Source: Deltaproteobacteria bacterium RBG_13_43_22
Lineage (GTDB): Bacteria; Desulfobacterota; RBG-13-43-22
Reading direction: 5' to 3'
Assembly: GCA_001797675.1 (NCBI GenBank)
Contig: MGQB01000036.1
Span: forward strand, 1-64,000
Length of the DNA: 64,000 bases
Position numbers and translations under genes: made by a program. Below the pieces are notes generated by a model that saw only the letters and a list, made by a program, of their open reading frames with translations, searched no databases and had not been told where the DNA came from. Positions 9,872-18,732 of the stretch are shown one piece after another (within the stretch, counting starts at the first letter, position 1; every line of letters starts with the position of its first letter).

Positions 9872-12565
9872 TCAAGTCTTTTCGATCTTTACATTGATCT
9901 CCTTGAATCCCGGAGAATTCGGAGCCTCCAAAGTCGTTAAGGGGAGTAAATTCCTGGCATCATTTTCATAAAACGCCCGGGGAACAAATATCAATCCGGG
10001 TTTTTGATTTCGCACAACTTTAACTTTTCTCTCTATGCTTCCGTAAGACGAAGATAGGCGGATTTTATCTCCGTCCAGGAGATGAAGTCGTTCCCCATCT
10101 TTTATGGAGACTTCGATCTCGCCGGATAACGGCATCTGGTTTATCCGGTTGGAAGAGCCGGTTCTCGTTCCACTGCCAAGATGGTATCTCCAGGAACCCA
10201 GGATGGCCTTAAATGGGAAATCTTCATCGCGGATATTTTCCTTTAAAGGCACCAGAGGCGAAAACAGGGCTGATTCCCCTGATTCATCCGGATGAAAAAG
10301 GGCCAGATCGCTTTTTTCCTTAATCCAGGAGCTATTCCCGTTTTTCCCCCATTGCGAGTACAGGGGGGCCAGTTCCCGGATTTCATCCCTTATTTTTTCT
10401 ATGGTCCTGTATTGGGCAGGCAAACCCATTTGATTTCCCAAAAAACTCAAGATTTCCCAGTCGGGTTTTGCCTGGCCGGGAGGCGATACTACCGGATCGA
10501 AGGATTGTATTCTTCCTTCCAGGTTGGTGAAGCTGCCCGCTTTTTCACTAAAGGCGGCCCCCGGCAGGACGACATCGGCCATTCTCACGGTTTCACTATC
10601 CAGTATGTCTTGAACAACAAGGAACTCCAGATTATCAAAGGCTTTACGGATCTGCCCGGGTTGGGGAAGACTTCGCAGGGGATTTTCCCCCATGATATAC
10701 ATCGCTTTTAGATTTCCTTCTTCCGCCGCTTCGATCATTTTGATTATATTCAGCCCCGGATCAGGGGATATTTTTATTTTCCAGGCACGGTCCCAATATT
10801 TTCTGATTTCATTATCAACCAAAGATTGACGCCCTGGAAGGAAATCCGGAACAGCTCCCATATCCCAGGCACCCAGAGCATTATTTTCCATGGTTAGAAA
10901 GTAAAATCCTGTACCCCTCTGCCCCAAACTCCCGGTCATTAGGGCGAGGTTGAGTAAAGCGTCAATGACCTCAAGCCCGTTTCTTTGTTGCAGAATCCCA
11001 TGTCCGACTACAAAAACTATTTTCTTTCCGGCCAATAGATCCGCGGCCTTTTCCAATCCTTCCGGTTCAATTTCGGTGACTCGGGATATTTGATCGAGAT
11101 TCATTGCCGATAGTTCTTTAAAATATTCGTCGGAGCCCTGAGTAAAACGTTTGACGAATTGGGCATCGTAGGCCTTCCGATGATAAAGAAGAGCCGCCAG
11201 GCCGTTTATCAGATAATAATCGGTTTGCGTTGCCAGGGGCATCCAAAGTGAAGCAAAAGGGATCAAATCCGTTCTTCTTGGATCCGCCACAATAATCGGA
11301 ACCCCTTTTATTTTTGAGACCCTTTTCAGATGGTAACCCAGCACCGGTAAAGAATGAGTTGGATCGGCTCCCAGGACAAGGACCACTTCGGCCTTTTCAA
11401 GGTCCTTTAAGGGCCCTATCGACATTCCACCCAACCTGCTCTGGAATCGGTTCAATACGGACCTCCCGGTCAGGAATCCGCCATTATCAATATGATTGGT
11501 TTGTAAAATAACCCGGGCTATTTTCTGAAATAAGTAGTTCTCTTCAAGACTGCATTTGGATGAGCCGAAAAAGGCAATGCTTTGGGGACCGTTTTTCTTT
11601 TTGATCGAAAAAAGTTTATCGGTAACCACTGCAAACGCTTCCTCCCAGGTTGCCGGAGAAAGCTCACCATTTTTGCGCAGTAATGGAGTGGTCAGCCTTT
11701 GGGAAGAACTCAAAAAATCATGGGCAAAATGCCCCCGAACGCAAAGGGTGGACTGGTTAATCGAATTTTCGACAGGAGAAGGGTTTACGTCAACGATTCG
11801 GTTATCTTGGATCCCCATAACCAGTGAACACCCCACCCCACAAAAACCGCAGATAGAAGCCATCTCTTTCTGTGGGGAACCTGCGAAAGAAACATTTTTT
11901 ACCGCAAGCGCCCCGGTGGGGCAAATGGATATGCAGGAGCCGCAAAAAGTACAGGAGGATTGTTCCAAAGGTCTGTCATGGACCGTGGCGGGCCGAGACC
12001 TGAATCCTCTCTGGTTGTAATCAATCGCCCCTACCCCAACCAGTTCATGATCGGCCCTTATACATTTACCGCACAGAATACATTTGCTGAGATCCCTGAT
12101 AATGAAAGGATTGGCCTCTTCAAAACCGGTATAATGAGGCATTGGATAAAGATCGTACGTCCCGACTCCCAACTGAGAAGCGATTTTTCTCAACTCGCAA
12201 CGGTTCCCTTTATTGCAGACAATGCAGGATTCCGGATGATTGGCCATGAGGAGGCGGATGATGTTTTTACGGTGTGCTCTGACATTCGGGGAGTCGGTCT
12301 GAACGGATAGATTCTCTGAGACGGGGGTGACACAGGATGCCAGGATGCGCCCGTTTTCATCTTCGACAAGGCAGAGACGGCAAGCACCTATGGGTTCCAG
12401 GTGGGGATGATGGCAAAGGCTGGGGATCCTGATATCGTTTTCTTTGGCGGCATTGAAAACGGTCGTCCCGGCACGACAAACGATCTTCTTTCCATTTATG
12501 GTCAGGTTTATTTCATCCATTGTTCCAACTTTTATTATTGAACAGATGAAATGCTCATGCCCCAA
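9872..12565 (-). CDS. formate dehydrogenase alpha-like / NuoG-like iron-sulfur molybdopterin-fold protein lacking the catalytic Sec/Cys-His
   Basis: 897 aa ORF (likely start 12520, MDEINLTINGKK); N-terminal 2Fe-2S and 4Fe-4S clusters, CGFCGVGCSL cluster, molybdopterin oxidoreductase body; active-site segment reads NHIDNGGFLTGRSVLNRF. Confidence 0.9.
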   Translation of the reverse strand: MGHEHFICSIIKVGTMDEINLTINGKKIVCRAGTTVFNAAKENDIRIPSLCHHPHLEPIGACRLCLVEDENGRILASCVTPVSENLSVQTDSPNVRAHRKNIIRLLMANHPESCIVCNKGNRCELRKIASQLGVGTYDLYPMPHYTGFEEANPFIIRDLSKCILCGKCIRADHELVGVGAIDYNQRGFRSRPATVHDRPLEQSSCTFCGSCISICPTGALAVKNVSFAGSPQKEMASICGFCGVGCSLVMGIQDNRIVDVNPSPVENSINQSTLCVRGHFAHDFLSSSQRLTTPLLRKNGELSPATWEEAFAVVTDKLFSIKKKNGPQSIAFFGSSKCSLEENYLFQKIARVILQTNHIDNGGFLTGRSVLNRFQSRLGGMSIGPLKDLEKAEVVLVLGADPTHSLPVLGYHLKRVSKIKGVPIIVADPRRTDLIPFASLWMPLATQTDYYLINGLAALLYHRKAYDAQFVKRFTQGSDEYFKELSAMNLDQISRVTEIEPEGLEKAADLLAGKKIVFVVGHGILQQRNGLEVIDALLNLALMTGSLGQRGTGFYFLTMENNALGAWDMGAVPDFLPGRQSLVDNEIRKYWDRAWKIKISPDPGLNIIKMIEAAEEGNLKAMYIMGENPLRSLPQPGQIRKAFDNLEFLVVQDILDSETVRMADVVLPGAAFSEKAGSFTNLEGRIQSFDPVVSPPGQAKPDWEILSFLGNQMGLPAQYRTIEKIRDEIRELAPLYSQWGKNGNSSWIKEKSDLALFHPDESGESALFSPLVPLKENIRDEDFPFKAILGSWRYHLGSGTRTGSSNRINQMPLSGEIEVSIKDGERLHLLDGDKIRLSSSYGSIERKVKVVRNQKPGLIFVPRAFYENDARNLLPLTTLEAPNSPGFKEINVKIEKT

Positions 12566-12643
12566 AACAGTACTGGGTTATCTCCAGGAAAAGACCGGGG
12601 TGGATTGAAATCCTAAAAAACCTCACTATTCTGATGGTTAAAA

Positions 12644-13519
12644 CTACTTGAGTTCAGCGGCATCCAGAAATAATCTTAGTTTATCCTCGGCTCCCAAAGT
12701 AATGATATGAATTCCTTGGCAGAGATCCTTCAGTCCGGTCACAATCTCGGTAAATATCTCGATGCTGGCCTTCTGCCTGTCGGTCGCTTTGGCTAATTTC
12801 TTGATGATCCAATCAGGAACCAATCCTGATTGTAAATGTCGATTCAGAAACTGGGCCATTCCGGCAGTTCTTAATATAATGACCTCGGCAATAACCGGTA
12901 CGCCAAAAGATCGGACCGGTTTCATAAATTTTTCAAAGGTGACCAGGTCAAAGACAGGAGTAGTCAGAAAATATCCTGTTCCCATCTTGGTTATCTCCTC
13001 CATCTCCCTCATTTCCAAATCCGGAATATTTTTCCCCCACTTGGATTCTATACCGGAACCTACAGTAAACTCGGCTTTCAGGGATAGTTCTTTACCGTCA
13101 ATGGTGGATCCCTCTTTCAGGTGGTCTAATACGGAGCTCAATTTTCCTACATCCACATGAAAGAACATCATTTCCTGAAGACTGTCTCCTGTAATCCGAT
13201 AATCTTCCGTAAACACTAAAAGATTTTCTATTCCCGCCTGATGTGCACTGATAAGATCTTTTTGTAACTGAGGGCGATTTTTGTCTCTCGTAGTGGTCTG
13301 GTATATGGATTCAAACCGGTTCTGTTTCAGAAGTTCGCATATCTTGATGCTGTCACCGACAATGCCTTCTACCTCCAGTTCCGGTACGGCAATACCGTCA
13401 ACGCGTCCGCGCACCAATTGAAGACGTTTGATAAGTTCTTGCGGTTCTTCATCAAGAGGTGCCTGAACTTCTGAAGTGACCACGAATTTCTCTTTTGTTA
13501 GAGCCTCTTTAAGCCTCAT
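12644..13519 (-). CDS. divergent MetF-like protein (second paralog)
   Basis: 291 aa; TSEVQAPLDEEP, LLVFTEDYRITGDS, FLTTPVFDLVTFEKF, AGMAQFL; collinear with the MetF at 4593-5486. Confidence 0.8.
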   Translation of the reverse strand: MRLKEALTKEKFVVTSEVQAPLDEEPQELIKRLQLVRGRVDGIAVPELEVEGIVGDSIKICELLKQNRFESIYQTTTRDKNRPQLQKDLISAHQAGIENLLVFTEDYRITGDSLQEMMFFHVDVGKLSSVLDHLKEGSTIDGKELSLKAEFTVGSGIESKWGKNIPDLEMREMEEITKMGTGYFLTTPVFDLVTFEKFMKPVRSFGVPVIAEVIILRTAGMAQFLNRHLQSGLVPDWIIKKLAKATDRQKASIEIFTEIVTGLKDLCQGIHIITLGAEDKLRLFLDAAELK

Positions 13520-13553
13520 GTTCCTCTCCTGTATATAATGCCTTGGGTCCGGA

Positions 13554-14135
13554 CTATTCCTCTCCGATTAGACCTAATAATTTGGCAACCTCCTTTTTTA
13601 ACTGGGGCAGGGGCAGGGGCTTGGAAAAGCAAAGGTCGGCGCCATAATCCTTCATCTTTTTAAATTTTTCTTCATCCAGATAAGCCGACAAGACAATAAT
13701 TTTGGTATTTTTTGTGTCTTCGTTGGATTTTACTTTTTTACAAACTTCATATCCCTTAATATCCGGCATCATAATGTCAAGGATTAAAAGGTGGGGGTTA
13801 AAATGATTGACCTGAAGGCCGGCTTCAAATCCGTCCGAGGCCGAAATAATCTCATAATCGTATTCCTCTTCTTCCAGGGCCTGGACTATCGTTTCCACTA
13901 TTATGGCGTCATCATCAACAATAAGAATGCGTTTTTTCTCACCAATAGCCTCTGTTTCAGGTATGGGTATACCCTGCTTTCTCATAAAATCTTCAAGTTT
14001 TGACCTTTTTATGCGCCTGTGGCCACCTACGGTTTTGTAAGCCTCGATATGACCGGCTTCAATCCAATTAATAATGGTCTTTGGAGAGACACTGCAATAG
14101 TTGCTGGCTTGAAAAACGGTCAGAATATCATCCAT
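13554..14135 (-). CDS. response regulator with N-terminal excisionase/MerR-type HTH and C-terminal receiver
   Basis: 193 aa; VFQASNYCSVSPKTIINWIEAGHIEAYKTVGGHRRIKRSKLEDFM (HTH) then ILIVDDDAIIVETIV...LLILDIMMPDIKGYEV...KPLPL (REC). Confidence 0.9.
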   Translation of the reverse strand: MDDILTVFQASNYCSVSPKTIINWIEAGHIEAYKTVGGHRRIKRSKLEDFMRKQGIPIPETEAIGEKKRILIVDDDAIIVETIVQALEEEEYDYEIISASDGFEAGLQVNHFNPHLLILDIMMPDIKGYEVCKKVKSNEDTKNTKIIVLSAYLDEEKFKKMKDYGADLCFSKPLPLPQLKKEVAKLLGLIGEE

Positions 14136-14281
14136 ATAGAAACCCTTCCTTATTGCAGTTATTTTTATATTTACTATTATTATAATTATTTTAATTTGTC
14201 AAGAAAATTTTTATTCCTTATAATAACTATAATAACTATAATTCCTATAATACATATGGTGCCCTCAGGACCTTTTGGGTC

Positions 14282-14395
14282 ACCACGAAGCATGAAAAAG
14301 GATTCAAGGGGCCAAGGGGTCAAGGACCGCGGGGCGGAGTGAAAGGCATGGAAGTTAAACCACTTGAACCCTAGAATCTTTGAATCCTCGAACCT
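14282..14395 (+). repeat. intergenic repeat family B, copy 3 (inverted relative to 4441-4554)
   Basis: ACCACGAAGCATGAAAAAGGATTCAAGGGGCCAAGGGGTCAAGGACCGCGGGGCGGAGTGAAAGGC...; see copy 2. Confidence 0.9.
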
Positions 14396-14577
14396 TATTT
14401 TCGAATTAATAGGTAGAGATGGAATAACCGATAAAAGCAGTAAGGCTGTTGAGGATTATTGAGGAAAACCAGAGGAGTTAGCTTAATAATCTAATTTTAT
14501 TGGTAAGATATAAAGAAATTGGATAGCGTATTTCAGTGAGGTTCAGGACTCCGGCTTTCTGCATCACCGGTATCAGG

Positions 14578-16749
14578 TTATTCTTCAAAATTTTCCTTAT
14601 AACTGGGAAGAGTGATGGTAAAGGTCGTTCCTTCGCCTATCCTGCTGGAAACCTGAATATGTCCGCCATGTTCTTTAATAAACCCATAACATACAGACAA
14701 TCCAAGACCTACACCTTTGATGCTGTCCTTTGTAGTGAAAAAAGAATCGAATATTTTCTCAATGATCTCCTGGTCGATACCGATCCCGGTATCAGTGAAT
14801 TCAATATGAATATTATCTTTATTGGGACTTGTTTTGACGGTTAGGGTCCCTCCCTCAGGCATGGCATCTCTGGCATTGGATATCAGGTTGAGAAAAACCT
14901 GGCGCAGTTGATTTTTAGAGGCAAAGACCTGGTCTAAATCGGGAGAAAAAGAGGAGGCAATAGTAACCCCGTTTTCCTGCAGCTGTTTTTTTACCAGTAC
15001 CAGTATCTCATCGATAATAGTATTAATATCGACCGTTTGTTTTTCTTCTTCATCTGGCCTGGAAAAGCTGAGCATTTTTCGCAGCAGTTCTGTCAGGCGT
15101 ACGGTTTCTGAAAGAGCCATTTCAAGAATTTTTCGCCTTTTGCTCTGAGGAGAAACCTCTGTTTTCAGAAGCTCGAGGGTGTTCATAATACCATACAGAG
15201 GATTATTTAATTCATGGGCGATCTGGGAGGTCAATCGACCCATGGCCGCCAACTTTTCTGATTGAAGGAGTTGTTCTTGTGTAATCCTGAGTTTGCGTTC
15301 CATATCCAATCTCTCTTTTAAATCTACAAACACCCCTACCGAAGCAATCTCTTTACCCTGGCCGTCATAAACAATTGCTGCCGAGAGGTTTCCTTCAATG
15401 ATTTGCCCATCCCGCCGCTTATAAACCATTGGATAGGATCGCAATTTCCCAATCCCGCCATAGTCAGGGCTTCGAAGCATTTTCATGACCTGTTGGGCAA
15501 CTCCCTCGGGATAGATTTTACGGATATTCATTTTGCCGATGACCTCATAGGCTTTATACTCCAAAATCTCTTCTGCAGCCTTGTTCCATATAAAAATATC
15601 CCCTTTCATATCCGAGGCCATGATGGCATTGGGGGAGCTCTTAATGAAATTATTCAAGAAATCGTTGGTTTCCCTGAGTTCTTTCTCCATCTGTTTTCTC
15701 TGAGAAAGATCAATATTGATTCCTTCATAGCCGATTAATTTTCCCTGTTGATCATAACGAACATGACCGGTAAGAAGGACCGGAATTATAGTGCCGTCCT
15801 TTCGCTTAAATTCTACTTCGTAGCCGATCACATGGCCTTGTTTTTCAATCATATCCATGAATTTATTTCGATCCTCGGCCCTGGCATATAGATCCTTGGT
15901 GATATCGATGTTCAGAAAATCCTCTTTACTTTTATAACCCAACATGTCGAGTAAGGCCTGATTGGCGTTTATAAATTTTCCCTCTCGAGTGCTGATAAAT
16001 ACGCCGCAGCCAACGTTTTCAAACAATCTTTTATATTCTTCCTCCATCTGTTTTCTTTGAGATTGATCAACCATAATGCCTTCATATCCCAAGATCTTAT
16101 TTTCATTATCATAACGAACATGACTGGTCATCAAAACCGGAAGAAGGCTGCCATCTTTTCGTTTGAAGTTTACTTCATAGTCAATGACATATCCATTTTG
16201 TTCTATGTTATCCATGAATTTGTCTCGATCTTCGGGTCTGACATATAGATCTTTGGTGATTTCGATGTTTAGAAACTCTTCTTTACTCTCATAGCCCAAC
16301 ATATCCAACAGGTAACGATTGGCATTTAAAAATTTGCCTTCTTTACTACTCACATACAAACCGCTGCGAACATGCTCAAATAATCTTTTATAATCTTCTT
16401 CCGAAGATCTTGCTTTTTCTTCACTTATTTTCCTCTTGGTAATGTCCTTAAAAATACTCACCTTCGATTTAGAGACATTTTTGTTTTTCAAGGACATTTC
16501 AATGAGGGTATAATATTTCCCCTTGGCTGGGAGGTGTAATTCGCTATTAAGGGTGGCGCCCTCGAAAACTTCTTCTGCCCGGCACCAAGGACACCTTTCG
16601 TCACTTCCATTGATTACTCTATAGCACTTCTTTCCAACGCCTTCTCCAAAGTCCCGAATCATTGACTTATTCATGAATTCTATAGTGAAATCCTCTTTGA
16701 TGACGCAAATGCCTTCTTCAATCAAGTTAAGAATTGAAATTGCTTTCAT
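14578..16749 (-). CDS. multi-PAS sensor histidine kinase
   Basis: 723 aa; several PAS/PAC repeats, QIAHELNNPLYGIMNTLELLK H-box, VFLNLISNARDAMPEGG, GVGLGLSVCYGFIKEHGG. Confidence 0.92.
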   Translation of the reverse strand: MKAISILNLIEEGICVIKEDFTIEFMNKSMIRDFGEGVGKKCYRVINGSDERCPWCRAEEVFEGATLNSELHLPAKGKYYTLIEMSLKNKNVSKSKVSIFKDITKRKISEEKARSSEEDYKRLFEHVRSGLYVSSKEGKFLNANRYLLDMLGYESKEEFLNIEITKDLYVRPEDRDKFMDNIEQNGYVIDYEVNFKRKDGSLLPVLMTSHVRYDNENKILGYEGIMVDQSQRKQMEEEYKRLFENVGCGVFISTREGKFINANQALLDMLGYKSKEDFLNIDITKDLYARAEDRNKFMDMIEKQGHVIGYEVEFKRKDGTIIPVLLTGHVRYDQQGKLIGYEGINIDLSQRKQMEKELRETNDFLNNFIKSSPNAIMASDMKGDIFIWNKAAEEILEYKAYEVIGKMNIRKIYPEGVAQQVMKMLRSPDYGGIGKLRSYPMVYKRRDGQIIEGNLSAAIVYDGQGKEIASVGVFVDLKERLDMERKLRITQEQLLQSEKLAAMGRLTSQIAHELNNPLYGIMNTLELLKTEVSPQSKRRKILEMALSETVRLTELLRKMLSFSRPDEEEKQTVDINTIIDEILVLVKKQLQENGVTIASSFSPDLDQVFASKNQLRQVFLNLISNARDAMPEGGTLTVKTSPNKDNIHIEFTDTGIGIDQEIIEKIFDSFFTTKDSIKGVGLGLSVCYGFIKEHGGHIQVSSRIGEGTTFTITLPSYKENFEE

Positions 16750-16782
16750 ATTTTCCCCCTTGATTTTGTTTTTTTCTTTCCC

Positions 16783-16858
16783 TATACTCTTCTCATCAAA
16801 GAAAAACCTTTATCATAATTATAATATACTCTTCCCATCAAAACGCAAGTTCTCTATC
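16783..16858 (-). repeat. repeat family D, two tandem copies (period 42 bp)
   Basis: + strand TATACTCTTCTCATCAAAGAAAAACCTTTATC (16783) and TATACTCTTCCCATCAAAACGCAAGTTCTCTATC (16825); related copies at 59919, 59964, 61355. Confidence 0.65.
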
Positions 16859-16899
16859 TGATAAACATGATAACTGCTTGGAAAAGATTTGAATAGTCT

Positions 16900-17829
16900 A
16901 TGATAAAACATGAACCGGAGGCCCGACCAGACCAGGGATCCATTTTTCTTATCCAAAGTTACAGCACCAATGACGGTCCTGGGATAAGAACCACGGTCTT
17001 TATCAAAGGTTGTCCCCTTAAGTGTCTGTGGTGCCACAACCCGGAATCCGCCAACAGTTTTCCGGAACTCATGATTCATGATGATCGGTGTATCGGCTGC
17101 CGTAAATGTCTGGAGATTTGTCCGGTAAAGGCCATCTCCTTTCATCCGGAAAAAGGCAGACGGATCAACCGCAAACGGTGCAATCGTTGTCTTGAATGCG
17201 TTGCGGTTTGCCCGGCCAAATCCTTGACCGCGGTGGGTGAAATCATGACCGTTGAGCAGGTGATGGCCGAGATCCTTAAAGACGAGTTGTTTTTTAACCG
17301 CTCCGGCGGAGGGGTAACCGTTTCCGGCGGGGAACCGCTTTCCCAAGGCCCCTTTGTCCTCAAGCTGTTAATGGCCTGTAAAGAACGGGGGTTGCACACA
17401 GCGTTGGATACCAGCGGGTATGGCTCCTGGTCTGTTTTGGAAAAGCTTCTCGATTATCTGGACCTGATTATGTTTGACGTCAAACATATGGACCCCAAAG
17501 CCCATAGCCGGGGCACCGGGAAAAGTAATGTGTTACCCATTTCCAACTTACGACAGATCCCTCGGGACATCAAGGTCTGGATAAGGCTGCCGCTCATCCC
17601 CGGTTACAATGATTCCACAGAAAATTTGAATAAAGTGATTGCCTTAACCCGGGAAACAGGGGCGGAAAAAATTTCTCTTTTGCCCTTTAATCGTTACGGG
17701 GACGGAAAATATCTGAACTTGGGCCGGAAAATACCCTTCCCGGGGATCAACCCGTTCAGCCGGAAAAAGATAGAAGAATTCAGGGCCCACCTGGAAAGGT
17801 CCGGACTTCCGGTGACTGTAGGAGAATAG
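16900..17829 (+). CDS. glycyl-radical enzyme activating enzyme (radical SAM with two ferredoxin-type clusters)
   Basis: 309 aa; STNDGPGIRTTVFIKGCPLKCLWCHNPES, CIGCRKCLEICP, CNRCLECVAVCP, GGGVTVSGGEPL. Confidence 0.95.
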   Translation: MIKHEPEARPDQGSIFLIQSYSTNDGPGIRTTVFIKGCPLKCLWCHNPESANSFPELMIHDDRCIGCRKCLEICPVKAISFHPEKGRRINRKRCNRCLECVAVCPAKSLTAVGEIMTVEQVMAEILKDELFFNRSGGGVTVSGGEPLSQGPFVLKLLMACKERGLHTALDTSGYGSWSVLEKLLDYLDLIMFDVKHMDPKAHSRGTGKSNVLPISNLRQIPRDIKVWIRLPLIPGYNDSTENLNKVIALTRETGAEKISLLPFNRYGDGKYLNLGRKIPFPGINPFSRKKIEEFRAHLERSGLPVTVGE

Positions 17830-17836
17830 AAAAAAC

Positions 17837-17908
17837 AGGCTGAAGACTGAAGGCTGAAGGCCGAAGGAGGAAATCGGTTTTCTTCCTTCAGTCTTTAGCT
17901 TTCAGCCT
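17837..17908. repeat. palindromic intergenic element built of 7-bp periodic units (GCTGAAG)n
   Basis: Left arm GCTGAAG-ACTGAAG-GCTGAAG-GCCGAAG; right arm reverse complement GCTGAAA-GCTAAAG-ACTGAAG. Confidence 0.7.
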
Positions 17909-17916
17909 AAACACCA

Positions 17917-18732
17917 ATGAAATGGAGGCAGAAAATAATGACTACTGAAAAAACCGTTCTCATGGAAACCAAAAACAGGATTTGTGTTGTGACCTTTAAT
18001 CAACCGGACAAACTGAATGCTATGAATGACGCCATGGCCGAAGAATTCAGGGCAGCCATCCATAAAATTAAAATGGACCCGGATCCTAAAGTCCTTGTCC
18101 TTACCGGTGCAGGCCGTGCCTTTAGCGCCGGCGGTAACCTGGAAAAGATGAGAGGCAGTGTTGGATCGAACCCGGCCAAGCGGAAAAGGGAGTCCTTTGC
18201 CTTTTATAATTCTTTCCTCCGTATCATGGACTTGGAAATTCCGACCATCGCCGCCATCAACGGCCATGCCATCGGCGCCGGGGCCTGTGTCAGCCTGGCC
18301 TGTGACATGCGGATTGCAGCCGAGAACAGCAAGATCGGTTTCACCTTTACCAAGATCGGACTTCATCCGGGGATGGGTGCGGAACACTTTCTTACCCGAA
18401 TGATAGGCCGGGCCCGTACCTTTGAATTGCTGATGACCGGAGACATCCTCTCGGCCGAAGAGGCCTTTCGTATCGGGCTGGTCAACCATCTGGCACCCCC
18501 GGAAAAATTAATGGAAAAGGCTCTGGAATTGGCCGGAAAAATTGCCGCTATGCCGGTTTTACCCATCCGGATGCTTAAGGAATCCATTGATGCCTCCACG
18601 AGAAATACCCTGGCCGAGACCCTCCACCGCGAATCGGCTTATCAGGCCCTATGCTACATGACCACTGATATCGCCGAAGGGATCGATTCGGCCAGAGAAA
18701 AAAGGGCTCCGAATTTTAAGGATGAATACTGA
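17917..18732 (+). CDS. enoyl-CoA hydratase/isomerase (crotonase) family protein
   Basis: 271 aa, probable start 17938 (MTTEKTVLMETKNRI); GAGRAFSAGGNLEKM, AINGHAIGAGACVSLACDMRIAAE, IGLHPGMGAEHFLTR. Confidence 0.9.
   Translation: MKWRQKIMTTEKTVLMETKNRICVVTFNQPDKLNAMNDAMAEEFRAAIHKIKMDPDPKVLVLTGAGRAFSAGGNLEKMRGSVGSNPAKRKRESFAFYNSFLRIMDLEIPTIAAINGHAIGAGACVSLACDMRIAAENSKIGFTFTKIGLHPGMGAEHFLTRMIGRARTFELLMTGDILSAEEAFRIGLVNHLAPPEKLMEKALELAGKIAAMPVLPIRMLKESIDASTRNTLAETLHRESAYQALCYMTTDIAEGIDSAREKRAPNFKDEY

Noticed and set aside
11455-11480. Possible selenocysteine TGA at the formate dehydrogenase active site
   Set aside because: The codon at the Sec/Cys position reads ACC (Thr) on the coding strand; no in-frame TGA and no gap in the ORF.
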